Source: an uncultured Eubacteriales bacterium (lineage in GTDB: Bacteria; Bacillota; Clostridia; Oscillospirales; Oscillospiraceae). From it: a stretch of DNA of 17,052 bases. How positions within the stretch are numbered: the stretch's first letter is position 1; each line of letters begins with the position of its first letter. This document shows, piece after piece, positions 1-6,163 of the stretch. The notes under the pieces were generated by a model. The model worked only from the letters and a program-made list of their open reading frames with translations. It did no database searches and was not told where the DNA came from. The stretch spans positions 1 to 17,052 of the forward strand of contig USLX01000042.1 in assembly GCA_900555665.1 (NCBI GenBank), in the 5' to 3' direction. Both the position numbers and the translations under genes were made by a program.

Positions 1-65
1 TAGAGCCAGCGCCCCGGATTTTTCCTCGGCGGCGGAAGCTGCGGCAGGTTGTTGGATGTGTTCAA
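1..65 (-). CDS. Start of a leftward element gene, cut by the window edge (unknown)
   Basis: A TTG codon at 65-63 follows an excellent ribosome binding site (AGGAGG, complement of 73-78) at 7-nt spacing. It opens 21 codons with no stop before the window ends. The visible N-terminus is rich in Pro and Asn (MNTSNNLPQLPPPRKNPGRW). No ATG lies in frame just upstream, so TTG is the best start. It lies about 100 nt downstream of a leftward extended -10 promoter and just after an attenuator-like hairpin. Too little is visible to assign a family. Confidence 0.45.
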   Translation of the reverse strand, partial: MNTSNNLPQLPPPRKNPGRWL

Positions 66-95
66 AGATGCTCCTCCTTTTTCTTTTCCCGATGC

Positions 96-123
96 AAAAA
101 GTAGACGCCCAATCCGGGCGTCT
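96..123 (-). terminator. Leader hairpin plus U-run, possible attenuator
   Basis: On the minus strand AGACGCCC (complement of 116-123) pairs perfectly with GGGCGTCT (complement of 103-110) around a 5-nt loop and is followed by a five-T run (complement of 96-100). It lies between the candidate promoter at 167-175 and the TTG start at 65. It is therefore either the terminator of the operon ending at 524 or, more interestingly, an attenuator in the leader of the edge gene. Confidence 0.6.
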
Positions 124-523
124 GCTCGCAACAAGATTCAGTTTTTATATGCTTTTGAGCGTCTTCAGTATAGCATATCCGGATTTGCGCCGAAAGAGCA
201 AAAGTGTGCCAATGTTGTGACAATACTGTGGCGTGTTTTCATTATTGGCGGTCACAGCAAGTTACAGGCAAATTAAACTCCTTCGTCGTTTGGATGTTTT
301 GCTCCTGCTTTCGTCCCGTATCTTGCGTTTTTGCGCTCAAAACATATCAGGCCGTTTCCTCAAGCAAGTTGTCAGCAAGTTAAACCACGCTCAGATAGAA
401 ATGTATTTTAGGAGTGATTTTTGCAACTATACACAGTTTTCGCTTCTAAATACGGTGCTGTACTTAACTTGAACGACTTACGTGCAAGTCACTTTCTTAA
501 GCGCCTTGACCGCAGAATTCAAC
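124..523. other. Non-coding 400-base gap in the element with GCAAGTT repeats
   Basis: No convincing gene is seen here. Short open frames exist on the plus strand but lack good ribosome binding sites and recognisable sequence. The word GCAAGTT occurs at 257-263, 364-370 and 375-381, with GCAAGTC at 484-490. Two copies are spaced 11 bases apart, one helical turn. The leftward promoter at 167-175 is also here. The gap is probably regulatory. Confidence 0.4.
167..175 (-). promoter_or_regulatory. Leftward extended -10 promoter
   Basis: The minus strand reads TGCTATACT, an extended -10 (TGn plus TATACT). The -35 position at 17-nt spacing is poor (TTTCGG), as is tolerated with an extended -10. It would start a transcript near 160 that crosses the hairpin at 103-123 and reaches the gene at 65. 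Confidence 0.45.
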
Positions 524-1048
524 TTACTGCAAAAACTCCCGCACGATCTCCGCACTATCCTGAGCGGTATATCCCCACAACACCGAGCTAAGCACCTCAA
601 TGGCCTCCTTTCGCTTCCGGTAGTACGTCCGCGTGCTGATGTCGCGGATGTGCGGGCGGAGCTGGTCGATGATCTCCTCGACGTTCTGCAGCTCCTGCGG
701 GGAGAGGTAGGCGTAATAGAGCAGCCAGTAAAATTCCTCGCCGTTCTTGTGCTTGGCGCGCATGAGATCCACGGCACTGTCCACGAGGCAGAGCATTTTA
801 TGGCTCTGCTCGATACACTTCACCTGATGTTCCAGCTCCGTGCCGGAGAGATCTGCGCCGGCCAGATAGACGGATTCCAGAAAATCCTCGATTGTTTTAC
901 CGTAGTCGCTTCGGAACCGATTCCGGACCTGCCGCACGGAAACCTCCAGACTCCAGACAACGTCGCGGTATTTCCGCAGCAGTGTCCAGGTATCGTGATA
1001 ATGCGGATCTTCGGTCACGTCTGCTGCGGGCAGCTTATTTTTCGCCAT
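524..1048 (-). CDS. Small RinA/ArpU-like putative regulator of the element
   Basis: The protein has 174 residues from the chosen ATG at 1048, which has AGGAG about 9 nt upstream. An in-frame ATG at 1084 would add 12 residues but lies deeper in the upstream gene. The sequence is mostly alpha-helical and charged. The last 45 residues (around STRTYYRKRKEAIEVLSSVL) resemble the sigma-region-4-like helix-turn-helix that closes RinA/ArpU-type phage late regulators; this is by eye only. It is the last gene of a three-gene overlapping operon and overlaps the upstream gene by 14 nt. It could equally be an element protein of unknown role. No enzymatic motif is visible. Confidence 0.55.
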   Translation of the reverse strand: MAKNKLPAADVTEDPHYHDTWTLLRKYRDVVWSLEVSVRQVRNRFRSDYGKTIEDFLESVYLAGADLSGTELEHQVKCIEQSHKMLCLVDSAVDLMRAKHKNGEEFYWLLYYAYLSPQELQNVEEIIDQLRPHIRDISTRTYYRKRKEAIEVLSSVLWGYTAQDSAEIVREFLQ

Positions 1049-2159
1049 TGTCGTTCGCTCCTTTCTGCTGAATCGTAAGTTCAAAATACCGCGTCTGTGT
1101 GCCGCCGCAGAAGAGCATCAGCCCCAAGCGAAGATCCTCCGTTTCGTGCTCCCATAAGACTCCGACGCAATCGGATAAGGGATATAACCTATACTGGAAC
1201 CGGGGGCAGGTCGTGCAGCAAACACCATGTGTTTTCAAGAGCTTCAGGACTTCGGCGAGCAGAATCTCCGTGTGCGATTTTGAAACGCTGATCGAGCAAT
1301 CTGATGCGCAGTCCGGCTGCGCCATATCCTGTGCGCAATCCTGCACGCGGATGCAGAGGTTCAGTGCCATTGCTACTTCCTCCTTATCCACCATAACATC
1401 GGAGATCTGAAACATGGTGGACAGGTAGTTCTGCAAATAGATTGCCGTTCCGCCGCGGCCGGGGAATGAAAATGTCTTGATGTATTCCAGCCGCGCGAAT
1501 TTGCTGAGGATACGTCCAGCAGTTGCCTTGGAAACGCCCCACCGTTTGCCAAGTTCGGCATAGGAAACGAGCGGGCTGCCGGTGCCGTTTCGCAGATAAA
1601 CTACAGGCCCCGCCTCGGAACCAGCAACTTGATGGTCATTGTAGATCGCATTCAGCCAGAGATCGAGCAGCGCGTCCATCTCGGAGCATTTTCCAAGACT
1701 GAGCAGCCGTGACGCTGCGCTCATGGGCAGGAAGAAGAATCCAGAATCCTTCTGGCACGGGCAGCTATAGTCCAGTACGGTGTTATAGCGCGGCCAGTCG
1801 AGGATGCGGTACTGCACAAGCTGTCCACGGCCGATCAGGCCGTATTCGATGAAGTGGTGCCGCTGGAGCAAATCAAGCTGCCGCAGAAGCTGACGATTCG
1901 TTCTCGCACGGAACCACGTCCGCAGTTCCCGCAGCGGGCAGATCCACTGGCCGGGATACACGACGTAACTGATGCCGTCGTACCGCTGATAGGACGTGCG
2001 GAAATTCGCGTAGCAGCAAAGCACCGCATAATGAAAAAGACCGGAGCACCCGTTTGTACGGATGCTCCGGTCTGCGATCAGACTTTGTATGAATTGCCGA
2101 TAGATGCGACATTTGGGGTAGTCTACGATTTGCTTGATTTCAAGTTTATATTCCGTCAT
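1035..2159 (-). CDS. Double winged-helix DNA-binding protein of the element
   Basis: This 374-residue protein has its ATG in the 4-nt ATGA overlap with the upstream gene's stop, behind an AGGAGT site. Residues about 72-120 look like one winged helix. Residues about 199-232 (SYAELGKRWGVSKATAGRI) are a clear helix-turn-helix followed by a wing-like GRGGTAIYL. Two winged-helix domains in tandem is the layout of plasmid and element replication initiators, but also of some regulators. The C-terminal third is cysteine-rich (Cys clusters near 275-290 and 315-320), which could bind metal. No nuclease or ATPase motif is seen. The operon context suggests a role in replication or control of the integrated element. 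Function is inferred, not proven. Confidence 0.6.
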   Translation of the reverse strand: MTEYKLEIKQIVDYPKCRIYRQFIQSLIADRSIRTNGCSGLFHYAVLCCYANFRTSYQRYDGISYVVYPGQWICPLRELRTWFRARTNRQLLRQLDLLQRHHFIEYGLIGRGQLVQYRILDWPRYNTVLDYSCPCQKDSGFFFLPMSAASRLLSLGKCSEMDALLDLWLNAIYNDHQVAGSEAGPVVYLRNGTGSPLVSYAELGKRWGVSKATAGRILSKFARLEYIKTFSFPGRGGTAIYLQNYLSTMFQISDVMVDKEEVAMALNLCIRVQDCAQDMAQPDCASDCSISVSKSHTEILLAEVLKLLKTHGVCCTTCPRFQYRLYPLSDCVGVLWEHETEDLRLGLMLFCGGTQTRYFELTIQQKGANDNGEK

Positions 2160-2770
2160 TTTGATACTCCTTTATTCGATTTGTAAGTCCTCAGAAAACG
2201 CATTTCTGTTTCGCGCTGCTTTTCTGACTGCACATGGGCGCAGATATATCTGCTGGAACAAACGAAGTCGATCAGATATTCTTTTGGTATCCGATGAATC
2301 CCATAAGAGTAAGCTTTCAGATCACCGGCTGTGATCCATGCCCGGACGCTGGAAATGGAAAAGCCGGTCAATGCAACAATATCTCTGGCATAAAGACAAT
2401 CAGGTACTTTTGCAAACTCTTTCTGGTAAAAGCTTCGCAATGCAGCCTGTCCCTTTTCGGTTCTTATGATTGAAACCATCCGTCTGATATAGGCTACACG
2501 GCTGGATTCTCGTTTGCGCTTTGACGAGAATTGCCCCTTTGGATATGTGTAAATTACGCAGTCGGATTCCTGATCTTTCTGAAACGCCGTCGCGTCAGAA
2601 AGCTTTATCTTATATCGATGCCGTTTGTTTCCGCTGCGGACGCAGGGAATGATCTCATTGTCCAGTAGCCATTTTGCTTTACGCTTGGAGATATGACAGA
2701 GCTTACAAAGCTCCTCCAGACAGATAAACCGGTCGATAAATACGAACCCATCGTTTTTTTCTCCCGTCAT
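2156..2770 (-). CDS. Excisionase/MerR-like protein with two DNA-binding modules
   Basis: This 204-residue protein has two segments of the excisionase-type winged-helix pattern. Residues about 18-60 run from LEELCKLCHISKRKAKWLL to a short wing (SGNKRHRYKI). Residues about 128-168 run from YARDIVALTGFSISSVRAWI to a wing with HRIPKEYLIDF. The middle is basic and helical. It is the first gene of the leftward operon and the coding gene nearest the attachment site, a common place for an excision/directionality factor. No integrase accompanies it in the window. A transcriptional regulator is the alternative. Copies of a TTTCTCCC word lie at and upstream of its start codon and could be binding sites. 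Confidence 0.6.
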   Translation of the reverse strand: MTGEKNDGFVFIDRFICLEELCKLCHISKRKAKWLLDNEIIPCVRSGNKRHRYKIKLSDATAFQKDQESDCVIYTYPKGQFSSKRKRESSRVAYIRRMVSIIRTEKGQAALRSFYQKEFAKVPDCLYARDIVALTGFSISSVRAWITAGDLKAYSYGIHRIPKEYLIDFVCSSRYICAHVQSEKQRETEMRFLRTYKSNKGVSK

Positions 2771-2849
2771 GGAAGCACCACCCTCAAAAAGTTCAGCAAT
2801 GGCAGGTGGTTGCGTCTCCCGTTTTTTCTCCCCTTTTTCTCCCGTATGG
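2754..2849. repeat. Cluster of T-rich CTCCC repeats upstream of the excisionase-like gene
   Basis: The word TTTCTCCC(G/C)T occurs at 2758-2767, 2825-2834 and 2836-2845, with a variant GTCTCCCGTT at 2814-2823. The first and last copies extend to TTTTTCTCCCGT followed by (C)ATGG. One copy covers the start codon of the gene at 2770. Repeats between an excisionase gene and an attachment site can be arm-type recombinase or excisionase sites. That role is inferred. Confidence 0.4.
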
Positions 2850-3019
2850 TCAAAAAAAGCGTGATTTTTGGCCTTCCACGAGGGAAATTCTGTGGGTTCT
2901 TATTTTTTCGGGATTCACGGAACGAGATTCTATAAAACTCTGTGAAATCAATGGGTCGCGGGATTCTTCAATCCGGCTTGAAATGCGGTAAAAATACGTC
3001 AAGTGGCGTGAACCTTAAA
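2771..3019. other. Element end between operon start and attachment site
   Basis: No gene is visible. Apart from the CTCCC repeats at the left, I found no convincing promoter in either direction. TATAGA on the minus strand near 2930 lacks a partner -35. Confidence 0.35.
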
Positions 3020-3080
3020 TGACTCGAAATCAGGTGTACCGGCAACGGTACCGTGGGTTCGAATCCCACCCACTCCGCCA
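3020..3080 (+). other. 3' half of tRNA-Ser(CGA): attachment-site remnant
   Basis: The 3' part of a class II tRNA is intact: anticodon loop CTCGAAA (3023-3029, anticodon CGA at 3025-3027), 3' anticodon strand, a long variable arm (GTACCG/CGGTAC around GCAA, 3036-3051), T arm GTGGG-TTCGAAT-CCCAC (3053-3069), acceptor strand CCACTCC (3070-3076), discriminator G and encoded CCA (3078-3080). The 5' side matches only three bases of the anticodon stem (TGA, 3020-3022); the next two mispair. No D arm and no GGAGTGG acceptor strand lie upstream. This fragment cannot be a working tRNA. It is the duplicated end left by integration. Confidence 0.88.
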
Positions 3081-3081
3081 G

Positions 3082-3121
3082 AAGTCCACCGTAATTCTGA
3101 TAGAATTACGGTGGACTTTTT
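3082..3121 (+). terminator. Intrinsic terminator of the former tRNA-Ser gene
   Basis: A perfect 16-bp stem (3082-3097 with 3103-3118) around a TGATA loop is followed by T residues. It starts two bases after the tRNA CCA end. This is the expected chromosomal terminator of the tRNA gene and places the chromosome side to the right of the junction. Confidence 0.85.
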
Positions 3122-3177
3122 CTATGGCCGAAACCGCTTGAAATCAGGCTTTTCTGCTATTTCAGCACATGAGTAAA

Positions 3178-3209
3178 CCCCGCTGCAGGCAATTCTGCGG
3201 CGGGGTTTT
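3178..3209 (+). terminator. Terminator-like GC hairpin with T-run
   Basis: CCCCGCTGCAG (3178-3188) pairs with CTGCGGCGGGG (3195-3205), 11 pairs including one G-T wobble, with a 6-nt loop followed by TTTT. It lies 57 bases after the tRNA terminator and could be a second terminator or the end of a lost gene. Confidence 0.5.
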
Positions 3210-3359
3210 GTGCGTTTTAGAGGCTTTGCGGACTTCTGCTCCGTTGTAATCGTTAAACAGCCGAAGTAATCGTGGAGGAAGCGGTATCGGTGTTTGTGGG
3301 CCGCTGCGCGGAGGGCCTGTCGGAAGGCTGACGGGTTTTCCGGATTTTAAGACAAAGAT

Positions 3360-3398
3360 CCCCGCAGGATAGCGCCATCAGGCGCTGCCCTGCAGGGG
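3360..3398. repeat. Nested inverted repeat
   Basis: The inner stem AGCGCC/GGCGCT (3371-3376 with 3381-3386, loop ATCA) is capped by an outer stem CCCC-GCAGG / CCTGC-A-GGGG (3360-3368 with 3389-3398) with one bulge. No T-run follows on either strand, so it is not an obvious terminator. Confidence 0.45.
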
Positions 3399-3577
3399 GC
3401 TTGTCAGGATACCGGCGGCGCTTTCGATGCTGGGCGATTATTTCGCGGGAACGGCGGCATTTGATGAGCTGGAAGAGGCAATGCGGAATTCGAAGGCGCT
3501 GATGGAGCGGGAGCTCTATGCGATGCGGCGAAGGAGAACGGGAGAAACGGGGATCGGTTTTTGGAAGGGTAAACAAC

Positions 3578-3615
3578 GGCCAGCGTATTTCGGGAGAAAT
3601 ACGCTGGCCTTGTTT
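3578..3615 (-). terminator. Terminator downstream of the sugar operon, possibly bidirectional
   Basis: A perfect 14-bp stem (3578-3591 with 3596-3609) has a GGGA loop on the plus strand. It lies just past the stop of the last operon gene (3625). The T-run is better on the plus strand (TTGTTTT) than on the minus strand, but position makes it the likely end of the leftward operon. Confidence 0.65.
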
Positions 3616-3624
3616 TCGGTATGG

Positions 3625-4524
3625 TCAGGAGCCGGAGGATTTGAGGTATTTGTTGATCTCCAGCTCGATGTTGGCTTTTTGGATGGCATCGCGGACGTTG
3701 GCGCCGGTTTGGCTGGTGGCGAGCAGGTAGAGCACCTCCATGACAGCGAGAACGGGGATGCGCTGGGAGATGATCTCATTATAGATGTTCTCGGTGAAGG
3801 TGGGGGTGAGGATGGTGATGTCGGCCAGCTTGGCGAGGCGGGAAATGGGGTGCGAGGTGATGGCGATGATATTGGCGCGGTGCTTTTTCGCGCATTTGAC
3901 AACCTCACAGACCGTGCGTGTCATGCCGGAATGGGAGACGGCGACGACGGTATCGCCGCGCGTGAGCTTGGAGGCGTAGATGAGCTCGAGGTCGAAGTCG
4001 CTCGAGCAGACGGCGTGGTAGCCGGCTTTCAGGAATTTGAGATAGCCGCTGTAGGCGACCAGGTGGGCGTCGCCGCTGCCGACGAACTCGATGTTGTTCG
4101 CCTGGGCAAGCAGGTTTGCCGCAAGCTGCACCTGCTCGGGGCGGAGGAGCTTTTCCGTGTCGACAAGCGAGTTTTTGGCGATTTCAAAGAATTTGATGAT
4201 GGTGTCGTTTACACCGTCGTCCGGGCGGATGTTGGGATAGGAGATATCGTCCCGCTCGGTCTGAAACATGCTGGATTTCATGTCGGGGAAGCCGGAGTAG
4301 CCCAGCTTTCTGGACAGACGCACGAGCGTTGCGTCGCTGCATCCGGCAAGGGCGGAGAGCGTGGAGATGGTGCTGGATTCAGAGACCTCCTCGGAGCTGA
4401 GGATGGCGTCCATGGCCCGCTTTTCCGCACTTTTCAGCTCGGAATAGACGGACTCCACACGGATGAGGAAGGTGCGGGAAAGTTTTTTGTTTGCCGGGGC
4501 CTGGTCTGCAAATCGCATTGCCAT
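3625..4524 (-). CDS. MurR/RpiR-family transcriptional regulator
   Basis: This 299-residue protein has the standard family length and layout. An N-terminal helix-turn-helix domain occupies about 17-90 (with CSDATLVRLSRKLGYSGF around 62-79), and a SIS sugar-phosphate-binding domain about 135-265 (VGSGDAHLVAYSG at 148-160, AVSHSGMTRTVCE at 195-207). Family members sense phosphosugars through the SIS domain and control catabolic genes. It is the last gene of the leftward operon, starting 15 nt after the kinase stop. Its ribosome binding site is weak (GAAAG about 10 nt upstream), suggesting translational coupling or low expression. The palindrome at 8885-8908 is its most likely operator. Effector unknown; presumably an intermediate of this pathway. 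Confidence 0.88.
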   Translation of the reverse strand: MAMRFADQAPANKKLSRTFLIRVESVYSELKSAEKRAMDAILSSEEVSESSTISTLSALAGCSDATLVRLSRKLGYSGFPDMKSSMFQTERDDISYPNIRPDDGVNDTIIKFFEIAKNSLVDTEKLLRPEQVQLAANLLAQANNIEFVGSGDAHLVAYSGYLKFLKAGYHAVCSSDFDLELIYASKLTRGDTVVAVSHSGMTRTVCEVVKCAKKHRANIIAITSHPISRLAKLADITILTPTFTENIYNEIISQRIPVLAVMEVLYLLATSQTGANVRDAIQKANIELEINKYLKSSGS

Positions 4525-4539
4525 GCTGCACCAACTTTC

Positions 4540-6042
4540 TCAGAAATTTGCGGGGCTTTGCTGCATCCGGGCGCAGAGCGCACGGTATGCGTGGTAGCGC
4601 TGGGTATAGGCGTCCTGCGCGAGGGGATCGGGCTCGTAGACACGGTCGATCTGGACGAGGGAGGCTGCTTCTTCCGCGCTGCGGTAGACACCGGTGGCCA
4701 GGCCCGCTGCCATGGCTGCGCCGAGGCAGGCGGCCTCCCGCATTTTCAGCGAGGCGACCGGGACGCCGAGAACGTCGGCTTTGAGCTGGAGACCGGCGGT
4801 GGTTCTTGCGCCGCCGCCGACTGCGCGCAGAGCGGAGATGGGGATGCCGGCCTCGCGCAGGCATTCGAGATTCCAGCGCGCCTCGAAGGCGAGAGACTCG
4901 ACGATGGCCTTGGCGATGTCAAAACGATCGGTTCCGAGGGTGAGGCCGGCGAAGACGCCGGTCTGCGAGAGGTCGCAGTTGGGTGTGCCGCTGCCGTTGA
5001 GATAGGGGAGGACGAGCAGCGGCGCGGGGCCGGGGCGCATGTGCGAGAAAAGCCAGGCATAGAGGCTCTGCCCCGCCGCGGCGGCGGGGGCCTCGTCGCC
5101 CCGGCAGAACTCCTCGGCGAACCACTTGAGAAGCAGGCCGGCGGTATGGTTCAGCGAGAAGGAGAAATAGAGATCCGGGAGCAGGGAGCAGTAGTTCGGA
5201 TAAAAGCTCTCGAACATGCGGTCGTTCGTGCGCGGGGCGGAGAAGACCGTGGAGAGCACCTCGGCGGTGCCGTGGGAGTCGAGCGCGAGGTCGGGGCGGA
5301 TGACGCCGGCGCCGAGCGCGGCGCAGGTCTGGTCGTGGCCGCCGGTGACGAGCTTCGCCTGCGGATTGATGCCGAGGGACTCGGCCAGGGGACGGGAAAG
5401 AACGCCGACCACCTGGCAGGAAGGAACCGGCCGGGCCAGCTTTTCTTCGTCGATGCCAAGGACGGAGAGCACCTCGGGCGACCAGCACTTTTCGCGGAGG
5501 TCGAAGGCCATGGTGCGGCTGGCCTGCGTGTAGTCGATGACGATCTCATCACTGCCGAGCTTGGCGAGGAAATAGTCGGAATAGGTGACATATTTCCAGG
5601 CGTGCGCATACTGCTCCGGCGCGCGGCGCAGGGCCCAGAAGACCTTTACAATAGAGTTCATCGGGTGCGGACGCATGCCGGTGCGGTCGAAGAGCGCGCG
5701 CTCTCCGAGGAGGCGGCCGCAGAGGGCGGCCTCTTCGCGGCCGCGATAGTCCATGCCGAGCTGCACGGGGGCGATGGCGCGGCGGTCGCGGCCGATGGGG
5801 ACAACGGCGTCGCCCTGGACGGAGACGGAGATGGCTCCGATCTGGCTGCCGCAGCCCTGCGCGGCGTCGCGCAGAACCTCACAGGCGATGGTCCAGATGG
5901 CCTCGGCATCCTGCTCGGCGTAACCCTCCGGTGTGTGCGTGACACCGTATTCGCGGAAGGCACTGCCGACGGCCTCGCCGCGCGGGGTAAAGACAATGGC
6001 CTTTGCGCCGGTCGTGCCGACGTCCAGTCCCAGCAAAAGCAT
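4540..6042 (-). CDS. FGGY-family carbohydrate kinase
   Basis: At 500 residues it has the usual size for the FGGY family (xylulokinase, gluconokinase, fuculokinase and relatives). The N-terminal phosphate-binding segment GLDVGTTGAKAIVF is at about 5-18. GGHDQ at 234-238 holds the Asp (237) expected to be the general base, and the C-terminal ATPase signature VGGGARTTAGLQLKADVLGV is at about 407-426. The start ATG at 6042 has AAGGGG 7 nt upstream. It phosphorylates a sugar, polyol or ketose with ATP in the cytoplasm. GGHDQ, instead of the GGGD seen in many xylulokinases, keeps the substrate open. It sits between the oxidoreductase, separated by a 121-nt gap with a hairpin, and the regulator. Confidence 0.88.
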   Translation of the reverse strand: MLLLGLDVGTTGAKAIVFTPRGEAVGSAFREYGVTHTPEGYAEQDAEAIWTIACEVLRDAAQGCGSQIGAISVSVQGDAVVPIGRDRRAIAPVQLGMDYRGREEAALCGRLLGERALFDRTGMRPHPMNSIVKVFWALRRAPEQYAHAWKYVTYSDYFLAKLGSDEIVIDYTQASRTMAFDLREKCWSPEVLSVLGIDEEKLARPVPSCQVVGVLSRPLAESLGINPQAKLVTGGHDQTCAALGAGVIRPDLALDSHGTAEVLSTVFSAPRTNDRMFESFYPNYCSLLPDLYFSFSLNHTAGLLLKWFAEEFCRGDEAPAAAAGQSLYAWLFSHMRPGPAPLLVLPYLNGSGTPNCDLSQTGVFAGLTLGTDRFDIAKAIVESLAFEARWNLECLREAGIPISALRAVGGGARTTAGLQLKADVLGVPVASLKMREAACLGAAMAAGLATGVYRSAEEAASLVQIDRVYEPDPLAQDAYTQRYHAYRALCARMQQSPANF

Positions 6043-6053
6043 AGCGTCCCCTT

Positions 6054-6087
6054 CGTCCTCTGTGCGGATTTCTCCGCACAGAGGACG
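6054..6087. repeat. Intercistronic hairpin abutting the kinase ribosome binding site
   Basis: A perfect 15-bp stem (6054-6068 with 6073-6087) has, on the transcribed minus strand, a GAAA tetraloop. Its 3' base directly precedes the AAGGGG ribosome binding site of the kinase gene. No U-run follows in either direction, so it is unlikely to terminate. It may protect or process the mRNA or tune kinase translation. Confidence 0.65.
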
Positions 6088-6100
6088 CCTTTCTCTTTCA

Positions 6101-6129
6101 ATAATAATACAATTTCACGGGTTCTGCAA
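6101..6129 (-). promoter_or_regulatory. Possible internal promoter for kinase and regulator
   Basis: The minus strand shows TTGCAG (complement of 6124-6129), a 17-nt spacer and TATTAT (complement of 6101-6106). The -10 is good and the -35 weak. The start would fall just before the hairpin at 6054-6087, putting that hairpin in a 5' leader. Confidence 0.35.
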
Positions 6130-6163
6130 TCCGGAAATTTCCTGCGGTGAGGGGGTAAATGAC

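Larger units (their letters stand above)
1..3080. mobile_element. Right end of an integrated genetic element (tRNA-Ser target)
   Basis: The stretch ends exactly at a 3' half tRNA-Ser (3020-3080) whose 5' half is missing. This is what remains on the far side when an element integrates into a tRNA gene and rebuilds an intact copy at its other end. All genes inside are leftward DNA-binding or unknown proteins in an overlapping operon, including an excisionase-like one close to the end. The base composition is visibly more AT-rich than the chromosome to the right. No integrase, relaxase or conjugation gene is inside the window, so whether it is an ICE, IME or prophage cannot be decided. The left boundary is outside the window. 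Confidence 0.7.
3122..3577. other. Gene-free chromosomal gap with hairpins and possible coding relic
   Basis: No intact gene is recognised. It contains a terminator-like hairpin (3178-3209) and an imperfect nested inverted repeat (3360-3398). From about 3424 to 3530 one plus-strand frame has protein-like composition (GDYFAGTAAFDELEEAMRN) but no ribosome binding site, and it runs without stop into sequence antisense to the regulator gene. That could be a relic of an old reading frame; I could not identify it. Confidence 0.3.

Noticed and set aside
242..271. Nine-residue leader peptide on the minus strand (GAAGGAG then TTG)
   Set aside because: The ribosome binding site is reasonable, but the frame is tiny, starts with TTG and lies upstream of the likely transcription start near 160.
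2940..3080. Complete tRNA-Ser gene
   Set aside because: The 5' acceptor strand (GGAGTGG) and D arm are absent, and the anticodon stem breaks after three pairs. Only the 3' half is present.
3137..3150. Second attachment core (GAAATCAGG shared with the tRNA fragment)
   Set aside because: Only nine bases match and the rest of the tRNA half is not repeated; chance is more likely.
3427..6150. A 907-codon open frame on the plus strand
   Set aside because: It lies antisense to the RpiR and kinase genes, has no family match and exists because GC-rich codon use leaves few stops. The minus-strand genes carry clear motifs.
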